Shown here: positions 34,982 to 45,945 of the stretch, piece after piece
How positions within the stretch are numbered: the stretch's first letter is position 1
Layout: every line of letters begins with the position of its first letter
Origin: Rhabdophis nuchalis
Taxonomy: Eukaryota; Chordata; Lepidosauria; Squamata; Natricidae
Assembly: GCA_039707465.1 (NCBI GenBank)
Contig: CM077646.1
Span: 78,888,715-78,952,714 of the forward strand
Reading direction: 5' to 3'
DNA length: 64,000 nucleotides
The notes under the pieces: model-generated
Seen by the model: the letters and a program-made list of their open reading frames with translations, nothing else
The model's database searches: none
Told to the model about the DNA's origin: nothing
Position numbers and translations under genes: made by a program

Positions 34982-34999
34982 AAGATTGGGCATCCCTGG

Positions 35000-35792
35000 T
35001 CTAAATTATCAGTTTCAGTCAAATGAAATAAGATATCTCCACAAAGCTTCTTCTAAGTCTTTCTTAAAGAGGCAACACACATAAACACCCACCCACGTTA
35101 CTTCATTACAAAGAAGATGCTTCCTGTTTCCCCAGCAGGTAAAATGGTTTGACAGAAATCCAGGAGTCGTGCTCAGCATGCTTCCCAATTTTGTTTTATA
35201 AAGCTGAGAAGAACAGTTCACAGCAACTAACAAGCTGAGTGAAACATCCCTTCTTGTTAGAAATTATATGTTCTCAGAACCTGTGAGTGGGCTTATATTT
35301 CCTGGTAGTTTTCCCTCCAGACAATTACTCCTCCACAGTGACATCTTTCAAAATATGTTCTCTGCAGGGCTGAAATATTAACTTTGTTAGTTACAGAATG
35401 AATATGTACAAAGCTTTGTAATGACAGCTATCTGATCGTTTCATATAAGCAGTGTGTTTTGCTTCTGCATTTAACAATTTGCACTTTTTGGGTTCATTCA
35501 TGGCTTTTAGGTAACACCTGCAAGAAAGTTTCCATGACATGAGCTGTCTCTCAAGATCAGCCCAGTTTGTACATTGAACTTTTGATTAACATTCCTCTGA
35601 TTGTAATGAGATTAGGAGCAGATGGAGCTATAGAGTATGGAGATCCTTACTGAATAATTCAAATGTGAACATTCATGACCTCATCATCAAACATGTGTCC
35701 CCTTTTAAATTAGCCTAAATTTTATTTATCAAGTACAGTCAAGGTGAGGAAATAAAGTGTTTATGCATGGCAATTTTGTTATTATATTGAGG
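35000..35792. other. No feature recognised
   Basis: Unique-looking sequence between the half-L1 and the GATA array. Confidence 0.55.
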
Positions 35793-35852
35793 GAGATAGA
35801 TAGATAGATAAATAGATAGATAGATAGGGATTAGGGAGATAGAGAGATAATG

Positions 35853-35914
<62 letters not shown>

Positions 35915-35980
35915 GCTAACTAGCTAGCTAGCTATCTACCTACCTACCTACCTAGCTACCTAGCTACCTAGCTAGCTAGC

Positions 35981-36054
<74 letters not shown>

Positions 36055-36090
36055 TAGATGTAGAGATGATAGATAGATATAGATATACAG
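35793..36090. repeat. Compound GATA / TATC array forming an inverted repeat
   Basis: Short GATA runs, then about 15 TATC units (35852-35913), a spacer of CTAG/CTAC variants, then about 19 GATA units (35981-36056). The two long runs are reverse complements and could form a hairpin with arms of about 60 bp. GATA repeats are the main motif of the snake Bkm satellite. Confidence 0.95.
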
Positions 36091-37254
36091 AATAGGATTT
36101 ATACAGATATGATTCATACCAGGTCAGCCAAATGGTGAGTTATTTCATTGGTATTTTAAGTAACTAAGATCAAAATAACTCATCTTTCTTTAAATATTAT
36201 TTAAATATTATGATAGGCATTAGTCATGCTTCTAAAAGTCATTATTATAAATGTACAGTAGATAACCTGCAGAGAATGTCTTTACAGTGGGCCTCTCCAA
36301 ATTGTTTTTGAAAATGGATTAACCAAATTATGTCCCTTGTGATTCAAGTGGGTCTATAAGCAGTGGGTAATTTCTATGCCAAGAAATAAAGCCAAAAGAG
36401 TGACTGCATTGAGCCCCTTTGTTTAATGTGGCAATTCATTCATTACAGTTATATAAGAAATGGCTATCAAGCTGCAGGTGGAGTGAGCCAATGAATTAGT
36501 TTAAGATAAGTAAATCCTAAGGCTTTTTTCCCGAAGCTAAAGGCTGCATTTGGCTTTTGAATAATGTACCAAGGTTGCATGCCAAGAAGTGAGCAAAGCT
36601 AGGACAAAGAAATAGATGGGGTCATGGCAGTAATTCAAGTTTCATTAAAATGAAATGGAATTAATTAAATATAGTTAATGTGATTATCCCTAATAATTTC
36701 CTTTACTGTCCAAAGTGCCTGCATGAGAAAGTGGGTCAAACACCCATCACCTTGATGGCAATAACCATGCAATCCAAGTTCAGATCTTTTTCTCATATTA
36801 AAAGCTACAGATCAGCAAACAGAAGAGCCAGGAAGAAATCATTTGAGCTCTGGCAGATTCTCTCAATCAGATAAGTTAGAAAAATCTTCTTCTTTTCATT
36901 ATATAAAGTATTAACTTTATAGTTGAACTCAGACATTTTAGCAAGACATTCTTCTCCAAATGATGGAATACCCTCATTTGAGTCATGGCCCTCACTTATG
37001 GAATACCAGACCTCCTGAAATAACTTAGTCTCACCCAGTTGATTTTTCAAAGGAATGTTTGGTCCCAGTGCTACCATGGGATCTTTTTTAAATTTCATTT
37101 TTCATTTTGATTTGTATATTTCAGGTTAATTGGAAGTTAGGGGTTTTAGTGAGAGAACTTGAGGATGAGTATGAATTTTTTCCAAACCACGAAACTGCGT
37201 CTTGCTTACTTTTGGCCATGTCATTTGGGGGAATTCACTGGGAAAAAACAATTA
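36091..37254. other. No feature recognised
   Basis: AT-rich unique-looking sequence. Confidence 0.55.
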
Positions 37255-37560
37255 TGTTGAAAGAGTTAGCGGCAAAAGGAAGCCAGGCTGTCAAAGAACA
37301 CCATGACTGGACACAGTGGTGGAATTCAGCCAGTTCGCACTACTTTGGGAGAACCGGTTGTTAACTTTCTGAGAAATTTGGTAAACTGGTTGTTGGAAGA
37401 AATCATTAGGGCAGAGAACCAGTTGTTAAATTATTTGAATCCCACCACTGGTTGGACACTATCAAAGCTGACACCAGCCAAAGCATAGAAAGACTCAAAG
37501 AAAGGGTCCAAGATCGGAAGATGTGCAGATTCTAGTCCATAGAATCACCAAGAGTTGGAA
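37255..37560 (+). mobile_element. LINE-like 3' fragment split by a hAT element
   Basis: Flanks of the 37314-37450 element read on as one sequence (gaacaccatgactggaca | ctatcaaagctgacacc ... caccaagagttggaactgcc). The end resembles LINE 3' ends of the type 'agagtcggacacgactga'. Assignment is weak. Confidence 0.35.
37314..37450. mobile_element. hAT-type nonautonomous element (CAGTGGTGG group, short)
   Basis: Ends cagtggtggaattc and gaatcccaccactg. Flanks actggaca and gttggaca (6 of 8). Confidence 0.8.
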
Positions 37561-37588
37561 CTGCCTGAATGGGTAACATCATCATCAT

Positions 37589-37813
37589 CAATGATGGGTT
37601 CCTACTAGTTCGGACTGGTTCTGCTAAACCGATAGTAGCTTAGCAGTGTGGGTCGCTGGAACCGGCAGTGACCCAGGCCTGCCACGCCCCCCAACTGATT
37701 CTCCTGGTTGCGCCATCTACCATAGGTGCCACCAGGTTGTTTTTATATACTGTGCATGTGTGCACAGCGTCCCTGTGCGAACCAGCTTTAGTGGCTGCCA
37801 GAACTCACCACTG
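37589..37813. mobile_element. hAT-type nonautonomous element inserted in an ATC repeat
   Basis: Ends caatgatgggttcc and ..ctcaccactg. Duplications atcatcat at 37581-37588 and 37814-37821. GC-rich interior with gaaccggcagtgacccagg. Confidence 0.8.
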
Positions 37814-37821
37814 ATCATCAT

Positions 37822-39301
37822 GATATTTTTATGTTTGCAGTTTAGCATTGTGAATTGTCTGAATGACAAGCATTCTGAATGACAAGCTTTCAGGAATCTC
37901 CTAGCATTTTGATATTTAGCATTGTCAAGGATATTCATAGTTTCCCAGTTGAAATTACAGTATGGTGGGGTCTGTCCATGTGTTGTAAGAATAAGGAGTT
38001 TTCATTGTATCTTCAGACTGGCAAGTTGAGGGTCATGGATTTGCTTTGCTAGCCTTCTCCCTGTCTATCTTAGATAATAGGTGTCACTGTCCTATAGCAT
38101 GGATTACTGTTTTTTCTTCTTCTTGGGCTACTGAATCTTTTTGTTTTTCAAGCAGCTATCAATCAGCTGTTTTCTCAATCAGCCATCAATGAAATCAATC
38201 ACTCATCAAAAAACACATAGAGAAAACCACACACACACGCTAGGTAGGTAAGCTACTTTATATAAACAGGAACCCACAATCACTAGTGCTTATGATGTTA
38301 CCTAGTTGCATGATCAAACATCTGCAAGTGATTAACCAGGGTTAGAATGTATCAAGGAACCCATAGTTCAACCTTAATATTCTTTCCTGGTACTTGTTTA
38401 TGACTGCCACTTGGCACCACAGGTTTCATAAACAGTTATCACAAAAATCAACCAAAGGCTTGACTTTGTCATCATAGTCAAAAAGAGGAGTTGAACAAAA
38501 AGACAGATGAAAGCTTAAGCAGGATTAATTTTCCTATGATTTGATTTGAATTTGTTTATTTCTTTAATTTATGTCCAAATTCATCCCCTGGGCTTAGATG
38601 GGTTACAGAGGTCATTCTTAAATATGAATAGCTGTATTCATTGTGGACTTACAAGTTTATACAGTGAAAAAAGTTGGGATGGGAAGAGAAGAAGACAAAT
38701 GAACTGTGACACTGCACTCTAAAAACAAATGAAATGCTAATACAACAGCACAAGGAATGGCCCCTTAAATCCTTTCAAAGGGCTTCAGTTCTGGCAATTG
38801 CCTGCTTACAGGTGGTTTGCTAAGGAAAGCGGGAGAGTGACAGATTTCCTGAAGCTTCACATGAGAGACTGATGGCTCTTTGCAACTAAGCTCCCTACAT
38901 AGCAGCCAATTCTCTGGCAAAGATGGTTTTCAATTTGTCTCATGTAGGTAAAGTATATTTATTAGGCCGTGCAACTCTTCAAAAGGATCCTTGGTCAGTT
39001 GTTCGAAAGAAGTGCTGCTTCAGCTGAAACCATAATGCAAACTAGTGCCCACCTAGTGGAACAGTGCAAATCCCCAATGCAGCAACTGTGAGCTTTGCAC
39101 ATGCCCAGGGAATGTCTTTGTGCAAAAGCGTAGGTGTCAAAGTCATGAAAAAGAGCGGAAAGTGCACCCAATAGGAAAGCGCCTCATCAATGTGGATTGC
39201 TTGGATTCTCATTTAACTTTCATTTCTTTTCTTTTGTTAAAAATTCTTTTGGCAAGAATTTAAAAAAAAAACACTATCCCAGTGAAGAACCAAACACTGG
39301 A
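37822..39301. other. No feature recognised
   Basis: Unique-looking sequence; a short CA run and GGTA run lie near 38230-38250. Confidence 0.55.
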
Positions 39302-39309
39302 TCTAGTAC

Positions 39310-39607
39310 CAGGGGTGGGTTGCTGCTGGCATTACTGCTGGTTCGGTGCCTGTGCAATTTTGTGTGTGCGCGTTCACTTCACTCGTGTGTGTGCCAGGTG
39401 CGCACTTTGCGTGTATGCACTTTTGACCATAAATGCAATAGAAATTGCTCTGTGCATGCGCAGAAACAAAAAACAAGATGGCGGTGCCATAGGAGAATCG
39501 GTTCAGGGGTGTGGCAGGCATCGATGACTGCTGGTTCCAGTGATCCAGGCCACCAAATTACTACTGGTTCAGCGGAACCAGTCCAAACTGGTAGGAACCC
39601 ACCACTG
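39310..39607. mobile_element. hAT-type nonautonomous element (CAGTGGTGGGTT group)
   Basis: Ends caggggtgggttgc and ggaacccaccactg. Exact duplications tctagtac at 39302-39309 and 39608-39615. The long frame through it (39197-39772) is a chance ORF. Confidence 0.9.
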
Positions 39608-39654
39608 TCTAGTACCAGTCATGCCTCTGAACCCTCTGTAGATTGCAGAGACAT

Positions 39655-39985
39655 TCCTATTTTATTATTTATTTATTTCTTAGACTTATATAACCGCTCC
39701 CTCTCCCCAAAGGGACCCGGGGCGGTGCACAGGAAATTAAAACATATGAATATCACAAATATAAATAATTAAAACCGAATTAAATTAATTTTCCCTGCGC
39801 TAAAAATTTAAAATCATTAAAACTCAACCCCATCTAAAACCCAATTAAAACAATTTAGGGTACAGACTATAGGCTAGGTAAATAAATTAGGCCAGACCGG
39901 CCTGATGGAACAAAAGAGTCTTTAATTTCTGGCGGAAGGCGTGGAGATCCGTGGTTGTTTTAAGATCTATGGAATAACCTGTCCA
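39655..39985 (-). mobile_element. CR1 3' end fragment
   Basis: ATTTATT-rich tail at 39660-39680, then the CR1 3' block (ccgctccctctcccc ... gacccggggcgg) and coding remnant up to the equivalent of the final domain (tttaatttctggcggaaggc). Minus strand. Confidence 0.8.
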
Positions 39986-40109
39986 GAAATATGCAAAACC
40001 AAGTTAGAGAACCCTAGGAAAAATGTGGATGCAGATGAGGTGCCAAAGAGCAACGTCATCATGTTTTCTTTTGATTTATGATTGTTTTAAAACATGACAG
40101 CCAGTTTAT

Positions 40110-40210
40110 GATAACATCCACAATCTTCATTTATTTATTTACTCAAGGTATATGGCAGCCCATCTCACTTTTCCTTGAACCTAGGCAGCTTACAATAAAT
40201 AAATAAAAAT
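40110..40210 (-). mobile_element. Possible LINE/SINE tail fragment
   Basis: tttatttatttactcaaggt ... cctaggcagcttacaataaa is a repeat-tail-like sequence ending in AATAAATAAA. Family not recognised. Confidence 0.35.
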
Positions 40211-40233
40211 AGAAGCACAAAATATACACTATA

Positions 40234-40487
40234 GCAGGGATCCCGAACCACTGGGACGATACCGGACCATGGACAGTTCAGAATATACACACGCATAACT
40301 CAATTATTGCAAGTAGTAGACGAGCATATGCAGGTGACAGTGTGCACCATTTGTGCGAGCAGCGTGCATGTGTACCAGCCACTTGTGCAAATGGAGCTGC
40401 ATGTGCATGCTCACATCCTCCCCCCCCTCCCCCGCTGCTGCTGGCACCACTGCCGGTCTGTAAAGCCAGAAAGGTTGAGGACCGCTG
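40234..40487. mobile_element. hAT-type nonautonomous element
   Basis: Ends cagggatcccgaacca and ggttgaggaccgctg. Duplications cactatag (40226-40233) and tactatag (40488-40495), 7 of 8. Confidence 0.8.
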
Positions 40488-40668
40488 TACTATAGAGCAA
40501 AAATAGAAACACACACAAAAAAAGTATTCTTCATTCTAAGGGTGCCATTTGCATTGAAAGGTTGGCTATCCCTGATTTAGCCAGCACTCTTTTCTGGTGT
40601 TGCCACTGCTTAGCTTGACTATCTTCTATGGAACTATTCTGAAGCATCTCTGGTTACAAGAATTAGAT

Positions 40669-40817
40669 CAGAGGTGTCCAAGCTTGGCAACTTTAAGACT
40701 TGTGGACTTCAACTCCCAGAATTCCCCAGTCAGCCATGCTGCATGCCTCATAGCTGGCCGGGGAAATCTGGGAGTTGAAGCCACAAGTCTTAAAGTAGCC
40801 ATGCTTGGATACCTCTG
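40669..40817. mobile_element. Palindromic hAT-type MITE, AAACTTGG-like subfamily
   Basis: Palindrome starting cagaggtgtcc and ending ggatacctctg, with the same centre (cagccatgctgcatgcctc) as the 2.1 kb copy. No clear target duplication, so older. Confidence 0.8.
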
Positions 40818-40888
40818 GACTAAACAGTACCAATACATTGCTGAACCTTCTTCATAAAACAAGATACCAGAGAGAGAGCAGATTATCA

Positions 40889-40962
40889 TATTTTTTGGAG
40901 TATAAGACGCATTAAAGTATAAGACATACCAAGGTTTTGAAGAGGCAATTTTTTTTAAAAAA
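40889..40962. mobile_element. Fragment of a 'TATAAGACGC' repeat
   Basis: ttttttggagtataagacgc and agtataagacataccaagg are the known-looking end of a widespread reptile DNA repeat with tataagacgcacc ends. Only one end is seen. Confidence 0.45.
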
Positions 40963-41249
40963 GTAGGTAGGTAGTTAGAGGGAGAGAAATACAGTAGGTA
41001 GGCTGGGAGAGAGAACAGGTAGGTAGGTAGACAGAGAGAAATACAAATTAATCCATGTAAAGCTTAACTGAAAATTGCTTGCTTAATAAAACTGGCTTGG
41101 TGCTAATTTGAATCCAGATAAAGTGAAACAGCCAATAGTACCTTTGGATAAGTTACTTTCTAATCTACAAGCCTGTTCTTTCAACATATTTGTGGCTGAT
41201 TCAGATAGTAAAAATATTTTCTAAATAACAATAACAAATCAGTGGGAAG

Positions 41250-41450
41250 AATTAAAAATACAGGGACCTGCAGATCAAAATTGAACACTTATGGAAAATG
41301 GAATCCACTATTATACCAATCATGAATGGAACCCTTAGAGCAATAGCTAAAGGTCACCATCAATGATTGGAAACTTTGAATTTATTGGACCAATGGATTG
41401 TACAAAAAATATCTCTTGGAACTGCCTATATTCTTAGATCCTTGGTTAGG
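41250..41450 (+). mobile_element. R4/Dong-like LINE fragment
   Basis: Reads through stops as gacctgcagatcaaaattga then 'ALGT.PK.L'-like and 'LLGT.HILRK'-like peptide, in the order found at R4/Dong C-termini. Short and decayed. Confidence 0.45.
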
Positions 41451-41504
41451 ACTTGAATTATTAAGCTTTTGTCTTAGACAGTAAATTAACTGCAGATTAC
41501 TCAT

Positions 41505-41540
41505 CATCATCATCATAATCATCATCATCATCATCACATA
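41505..41540. repeat. (ATC)n microsatellite
   Basis: About 11 ATC units with one interruption, just before the R4/Dong-like fragment. Confidence 0.95.
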
Positions 41541-41544
41541 AATA

Positions 41545-42145
41545 CAGACTCTACAAGACAGCTGAAGAAACAATGGACCACCTAGTAGCTGTTACGAGAA
41601 GATCACACAAACTGACTACAAACAGCATGTCAAAGTAGCAATAATGATGCACTGGAATATCTGCAAGAAATAGCATTCTCCTGCTAGCAAGAACTGCTGG
41701 GACTACCTAATAGACAAAGTAATAGAAAATGAAAAATCCAAAGTGTTCTGGGACTTTAGAATTTAAACAAACAAGCACCTGCCACACAACATCCCAGACC
41801 TATCAACTGTTTATAAGAAGGAAAGAAAAAAAATCTGGATAATGAATATTTCAGTACTTGGAGATAGTAGAAGAGAAGAGAAAAAATGTAAAAAAATACA
41901 AAGACCTGCAAAAAGAAGTATAACGACTATGGCAAAAGAAAGCAAAGATAGCAACAATAGAAATCTGGAGCACCACCTGAACACCATCTCCATCATTGAC
42001 ATATTCATCGTCAGTAAGTTGAGAGAAACACCTTTATTTGGAACAGTTTACATCCTGCGACAATACTTCTCACACCATCAAAGAACATCTACCTATCTCA
42101 AATCCTTAGGAAGACTTGGTAGGTGGATGAAAATATAAAATCCAG
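41545..42145 (+). mobile_element. R4/Dong-like LINE C-terminal fragment
   Basis: Contains atggaccacctagtagctgt ... cactggaatatctgcaagaa ... and, further on, a block corresponding to 'DSR.EEK..KI.KY.DL' then 'LEHHL.TI.I' and 'LLGT.YILRQY', the recognisable R4/Dong C-terminus. Frames shift several times; a poly-A rich stretch near 41820 may mark an internal indel. Confidence 0.55.
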
Positions 42146-42261
42146 TCTAAACATCTGGGTGATTCAACTGAAATAATAACACCCCTAGCATAAGCAAGGG
42201 GAAGCAATGGATTTACCATTTACTGCACTCCTTGATACTCCATACAGTTTTGGAGCCCTCT

Positions 42262-42640
42262 AAATCTCAGAAGGGAAATGGTGGCTCACTGGCTAAGACA
42301 CTGAGCTTGTAGATCAGAAAGTCAGCAGTTCAGCAGTTTGAATCCCTAGTGCTGCGTAACAGAGTGAGCTCCTGTTACTTGTCCCAACTTCTGTCAACCT
42401 AGCAGTTTGAAAGCATGTAAAATGCAAGTAGAAAAATAGGGACCACCTTTGGTGGGAAGGTAACAGCGGTCCGTGCTCCTTCGACATCTAGTCATGCCAG
42501 CCACATGACCACAGAGACATCTTTGGATAGAGACATCTCTTCGGCTTTGAAACGGAGATCAATACCATCCCCTAGAGTCAGGAAAGACTAGCACATATGT
42601 GCGAGGGGAACCTTTACCTTTTTAAAACCTCAGAACTAGC
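42262..42640 (+). mobile_element. Sauria-type SINE, near full length
   Basis: tRNA-like head with A box tggctcactggctaag and B box gcagtttgaatccctagtg; body cacctttggtgggaaggtaa and ccagccacatgaccacagag; 3' end gtcaggaaagactagcac then aggggaacctttacctt, which resembles the BovB-like tail of Sauria SINEs as I know them. Confidence 0.8.
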
Positions 42641-42750
42641 TGTTTAGTACTGTAATAACTTGCATCAGGAAAGGGACTTGTAAAACGTGGATGTCTTCTC
42701 TTAATGGAATATATTCTTGTACTCCCAAAAAGCTAACTTCATGAGGGAGA

Positions 42751-42907
42751 TAGAGATGGGTTGCTCCTGCTTTGGCCTAGATTCGGCAAACGGGTGGTAA
42801 CGGCAGCGGGAGGCTCTGCGTATCCACCCAGGCACTTCTGTGCATGCGCAGAAGCGTCTCAAATGCACGGGAGAGCACACCCTAAAAAAATTACCAACCC
42901 ACCACTG
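42751..42907. mobile_element. hAT-type nonautonomous element (CAGTGGTGGGTT group)
   Basis: Ends tagagatgggttgc and accaacccaccactg. Exact duplications gagggaga at 42743-42750 and 42908-42915. First base mutated from C to T. Confidence 0.85.
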
Positions 42908-42915
42908 GAGGGAGA

Positions 42916-43379
42916 TAAGAGGTCTGGAAATGCAAAACATAAATAAATCAGTCTATAAAATTAAACTGATTCTATCTCAACTGACCTTTTATTCTGTTAC
43001 TTTCCTACACTTTGAAACTATGGTATTTTCTATATCAGCATTTGATCTTTTCTGTTTTTGCATTATGTGCTTTTTATATTATCCACCCTATTAAAAATTT
43101 GGAAGCAGTGAGTCATACATTACTGATATTAAATATCCTTCCCTTCTCCCACCAAGGAACGAGCCAGTTTCATGAATAAATTCCCTTTGAAAAACAGAAT
43201 ATGGAAACTCTTCAAGTATGGAAGAAAATCAAGCCTCAGTATGTTGAGCTTATCAAAATGTTAGAGGAGAATGCACAAGGTACCAATTTGGTTTTCCATG
43301 TGGTGAAAGCCTACTGTAAACATTTGAAACCCATTGGGAGCTTCTCATTGAACATTGAAAACTTTAGGCTGCAATACCA
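42916..43379. other. No feature recognised
   Basis: AT-rich; short frames only. Confidence 0.55.
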
Positions 43380-43660
43380 ATAGCACTTGGACTTATATAC
43401 CACTTCATAGTGCTTTACAATCTTCTCTAAGCAGTTTGCAGAGTCAACCTATTGCCCCCAACAGTCTGAGTCGTCATTTTATTCTTATTCTTATTTATTT
43501 ATTTATTACATTTGTATACTGCCCTTCTCCCTTGTGGGACTCAGGGCGGTTTTACCCAACTTGGAAGGATGGAAGGCTGAATCAACCTTGAGCCTAGTGA
43601 GATTTGAACTACTAAACTTCAGCGAGCAGTCACTCTAACTACTGCACCACCTTGGCAAGA
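43380..43660 (-). mobile_element. tRNA-derived SINE, split by a CR1 end
   Basis: Minus strand begins gccaaggtggtgcagtagtt, B box gtagttcaaatctcactagg, and ends near 43382 in ccaagtgctattggtattgc. The CR1 tail at 43484-43552 lies inside. Confidence 0.75.
43484..43552 (-). mobile_element. Very short CR1 3' end inside a SINE
   Basis: ATTTATT tail followed by tgcccttctcccttgtggg and actcagggcggttt, the last ~50 bp of CR1. It interrupts the minus-strand SINE at 43380-43660. Confidence 0.75.
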
Positions 43661-43987
43661 TGAGCAAGTCAAACTGACCATTGCTTAGTGTTTCCCAGAA
43701 TATGATAAGTTACCTTATCCTTGTCTAGATTTTAACTTTTTCTCAATGTTATCTATTCTAATAGCTTTTCATTAAGACCTTAGGCACTGTCTTTTAAAGC
43801 ATCTGTTTATTTGGATTTGGGAATTTAGGAAATGAATCTATGACTTTCTGCAGACAAAGCACATGTTTGACTTCTGAGATATCTCCCCCACCCCTGATGA
43901 TATTGATGCTATGACTCCCCCGATGAAATTGATACTATGATTAAACTTGTCTAAGCCTTCACAAAGAAATCTCTGTTGCCATAGGAT

Positions 43988-44066
43988 ATGTGTGTGTGTG
44001 TTTGTGTATGTATATGTACATACATACATACATACATACATACATACATACATACATACACATACA
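43988..44066. repeat. GT and ACAT microsatellite
   Basis: A GTGTGT run followed by about 11 ACAT units. Confidence 0.95.
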
Positions 44067-44920
44067 TACCAAAAATATGCATTTTCAAATACAGTTTCAT
44101 CGCCATTAAGCAAAAGAATTCTTTGTCACATTACTTCCACGTGGACATCATAAAATTTTATCTGACCTTCATAGGAAATCAAAATAGAAAAAAATAGACT
44201 TTAAATTTGGGAGTTAGCTCCCTACAGGAGGTAAGCTTATTGTTGCATTGTACCACATACAGTTCATTTGCGTGACCTATCTAGAGGCCTTCTGATCCCT
44301 TGTGCAGACTGCACAATAACCAATAATAGTGCCTCTGGTGAAAGAATGAGACATCTAAAGTTTTATGATTCATCCTTCAGACTAAATTAATTTTAACAAG
44401 AATGGTATTGCCTTTCAATTATTTTTAGTCTCTTACATAAGAGGCTTCCTAGTTCTTGTACAAAATAGAAACATGTCCATTGAGCTTCTGAATCCAAGGC
44501 TCAAAACAAGCACTGCCAAAGAAACACATTAAGAATAATAATTCTAAGTGTACAATAAAAAAGAACTGAAATTAGGCACAATTCAGTTTTAATCTGGTAT
44601 CTCAGCCAACTTTTTGAATGATTCCAGTTGCAAAAGGCTGCAATGGAGAATTTATCTTTCAAGAAGATAAGGAAAGGCATACTAGTTTTGGAGATGCAGT
44701 TAAGAAAAAGATGCAATGATCCCTACTTACCTGGAAGTCAATGCCATTGAATTCAATTGAGCACATTATTGATTTTACCAAAGCAATTGATTCTTTTCTT
44801 TTTCTCTATACGCATTGTTGGGATGATCTTTGGAGTGGGCCTGGGGACACATAGGAGAAGACCAAGAGGGAAGTCTCAATGTGAATAGCAATGTACTTTG
44901 AATCTCTGTGTTTTCAATAA
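44067..44920. other. No feature recognised
   Basis: Unique-looking sequence up to the minus-strand LINE tail. Confidence 0.55.
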
Positions 44921-45415
44921 TAGAATAGAATAGAATTCTTTAATGGCCAAGTGTGATTGGACACGCAAGGAATTTGTCTTTGGTGCCTTTGCTCTCAGTT
45001 GTACAGAAAAAGACAAGATACATTCATCAAGAATCACAAAGTAGAACACTTAATGATAGTCATAGGCTACAAACAAGCAATCAGGAAACAATCAATATCA
45101 ATATAAATTGTAAGGATACAAGCAACAATATTACAGTCCTGCACTCATAAGTGGGAGAAGATGGGTGATAGGAACAATGAGAAGAGTAATAGTTATAGTA
45201 ATGCAGCCTTCGTGAATAGTTTGATAGTGTTGAGGGAATCGCTTGTTTAGAAGAGTGATGGCATTTGGGGGGAAACTGTTCTTGTGTGTAGTTGTCGGTG
45301 TGCAGTGCTCCATAGCGTCGTTTTGAGATAGGAGTTGAAACAAATTATATCCAGGATGCAAGGGGTCTTTAAATATTTTCACGACCCTCTTTTTGACTCG
45401 TGCAGTGTACAGGTC
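44921..45415 (-). mobile_element. CR1/L2-superfamily LINE 3' end, second copy
   Basis: Reverse-strand copy of the 7.9-8.4 kb element: AGAAT tail at 44921-44936, 3' UTR, then peptide MKIFKDPLHPGYNLFQLLSQ and KNSFPPNAITLLN. Its 5' truncation point near 45415 abuts the L1 fragment. Confidence 0.75.
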
Positions 45416-45849
45416 TTTTTATATGAACAATTAAAGGAAAGATTTAATAAAAACTGGATGGCAAGTGGATTGGAAAAACATAAAATGGGATTTGAAAAGG
45501 AGTTATGAACAAATGATGAGCATGAAATTGCTAAAATGCATAAACTTTTCTTAAGATTTGGAATGGATGATCAGGGTTGTATGATAAAACGGGTCACCAA
45601 TTTTGACTATAATATGTGGGAAAGAATGTGGGTAAATGGATAAAATTTATATTGAGTTGTAATTTTAAAGAATTTAAAATCTAATTTAATTTAAAAGAAT
45701 GTTTTCGTAAAATGAGATATGGTTGGTACACGCCACCAAAGAAACTGTCAAAAATGTATAAAGGTATCTCAAATCAACACTTGAAATATGAAAAACATGA
45801 ACAGACATTTTATCATGTGTGACCTACTTGCTGAAAAGCCAAGACATTT

Positions 45850-45888
45850 TGTGTGTGTGTATGTGTGCATACATACATACATACATAT
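45850..45888. repeat. GT and ACAT microsatellite
   Basis: GTGTGT then CATA units, at the left border of the inserted SINE block within L1. Confidence 0.9.
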
Positions 45889-45942
45889 ACTGGGATTCGA
45901 ACTGGGGCTGTATTGCATGTCAGGCAAGAGCCTTTAGCCTTA
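45889..45942 (-). mobile_element. Inverted fragment of the tRNA-like SINE head
   Basis: Read on the minus strand this gives ggctaaaggctcttgcctg, then the GAC anticodon-arm region and gttcgaatcccag, matching 46030-46083 of the first SINE copy. The two arms of about 50 bp face each other across about 90 bp and could fold into a long hairpin in RNA. Confidence 0.65.
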
Positions 45943-45945
45943 AAT

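Larger units (their letters stand above)
32845..34998 (+). mobile_element. hAT-type MITE split by the half-L1
   Basis: 32845-32980 matches the palindromic MITE family seen elsewhere here (inner block agaattccccagc...gctggctggggaa, outer arms around acttgtggtcttcga and tccacaggtcttaaaa). Its last bases (ccctg) are present twice because the L1 insertion duplicated them. Imperfect flanks ctttaaat and gtctaaat (6 of 8) would be its own target duplication, with the second copy after the L1. Confidence 0.7.

Noticed and set aside
39197..39772. 191-codon ORF on the + strand
   Set aside because: It crosses a hAT element with defined target duplications and a CR1 3' end, so it is a chance frame.
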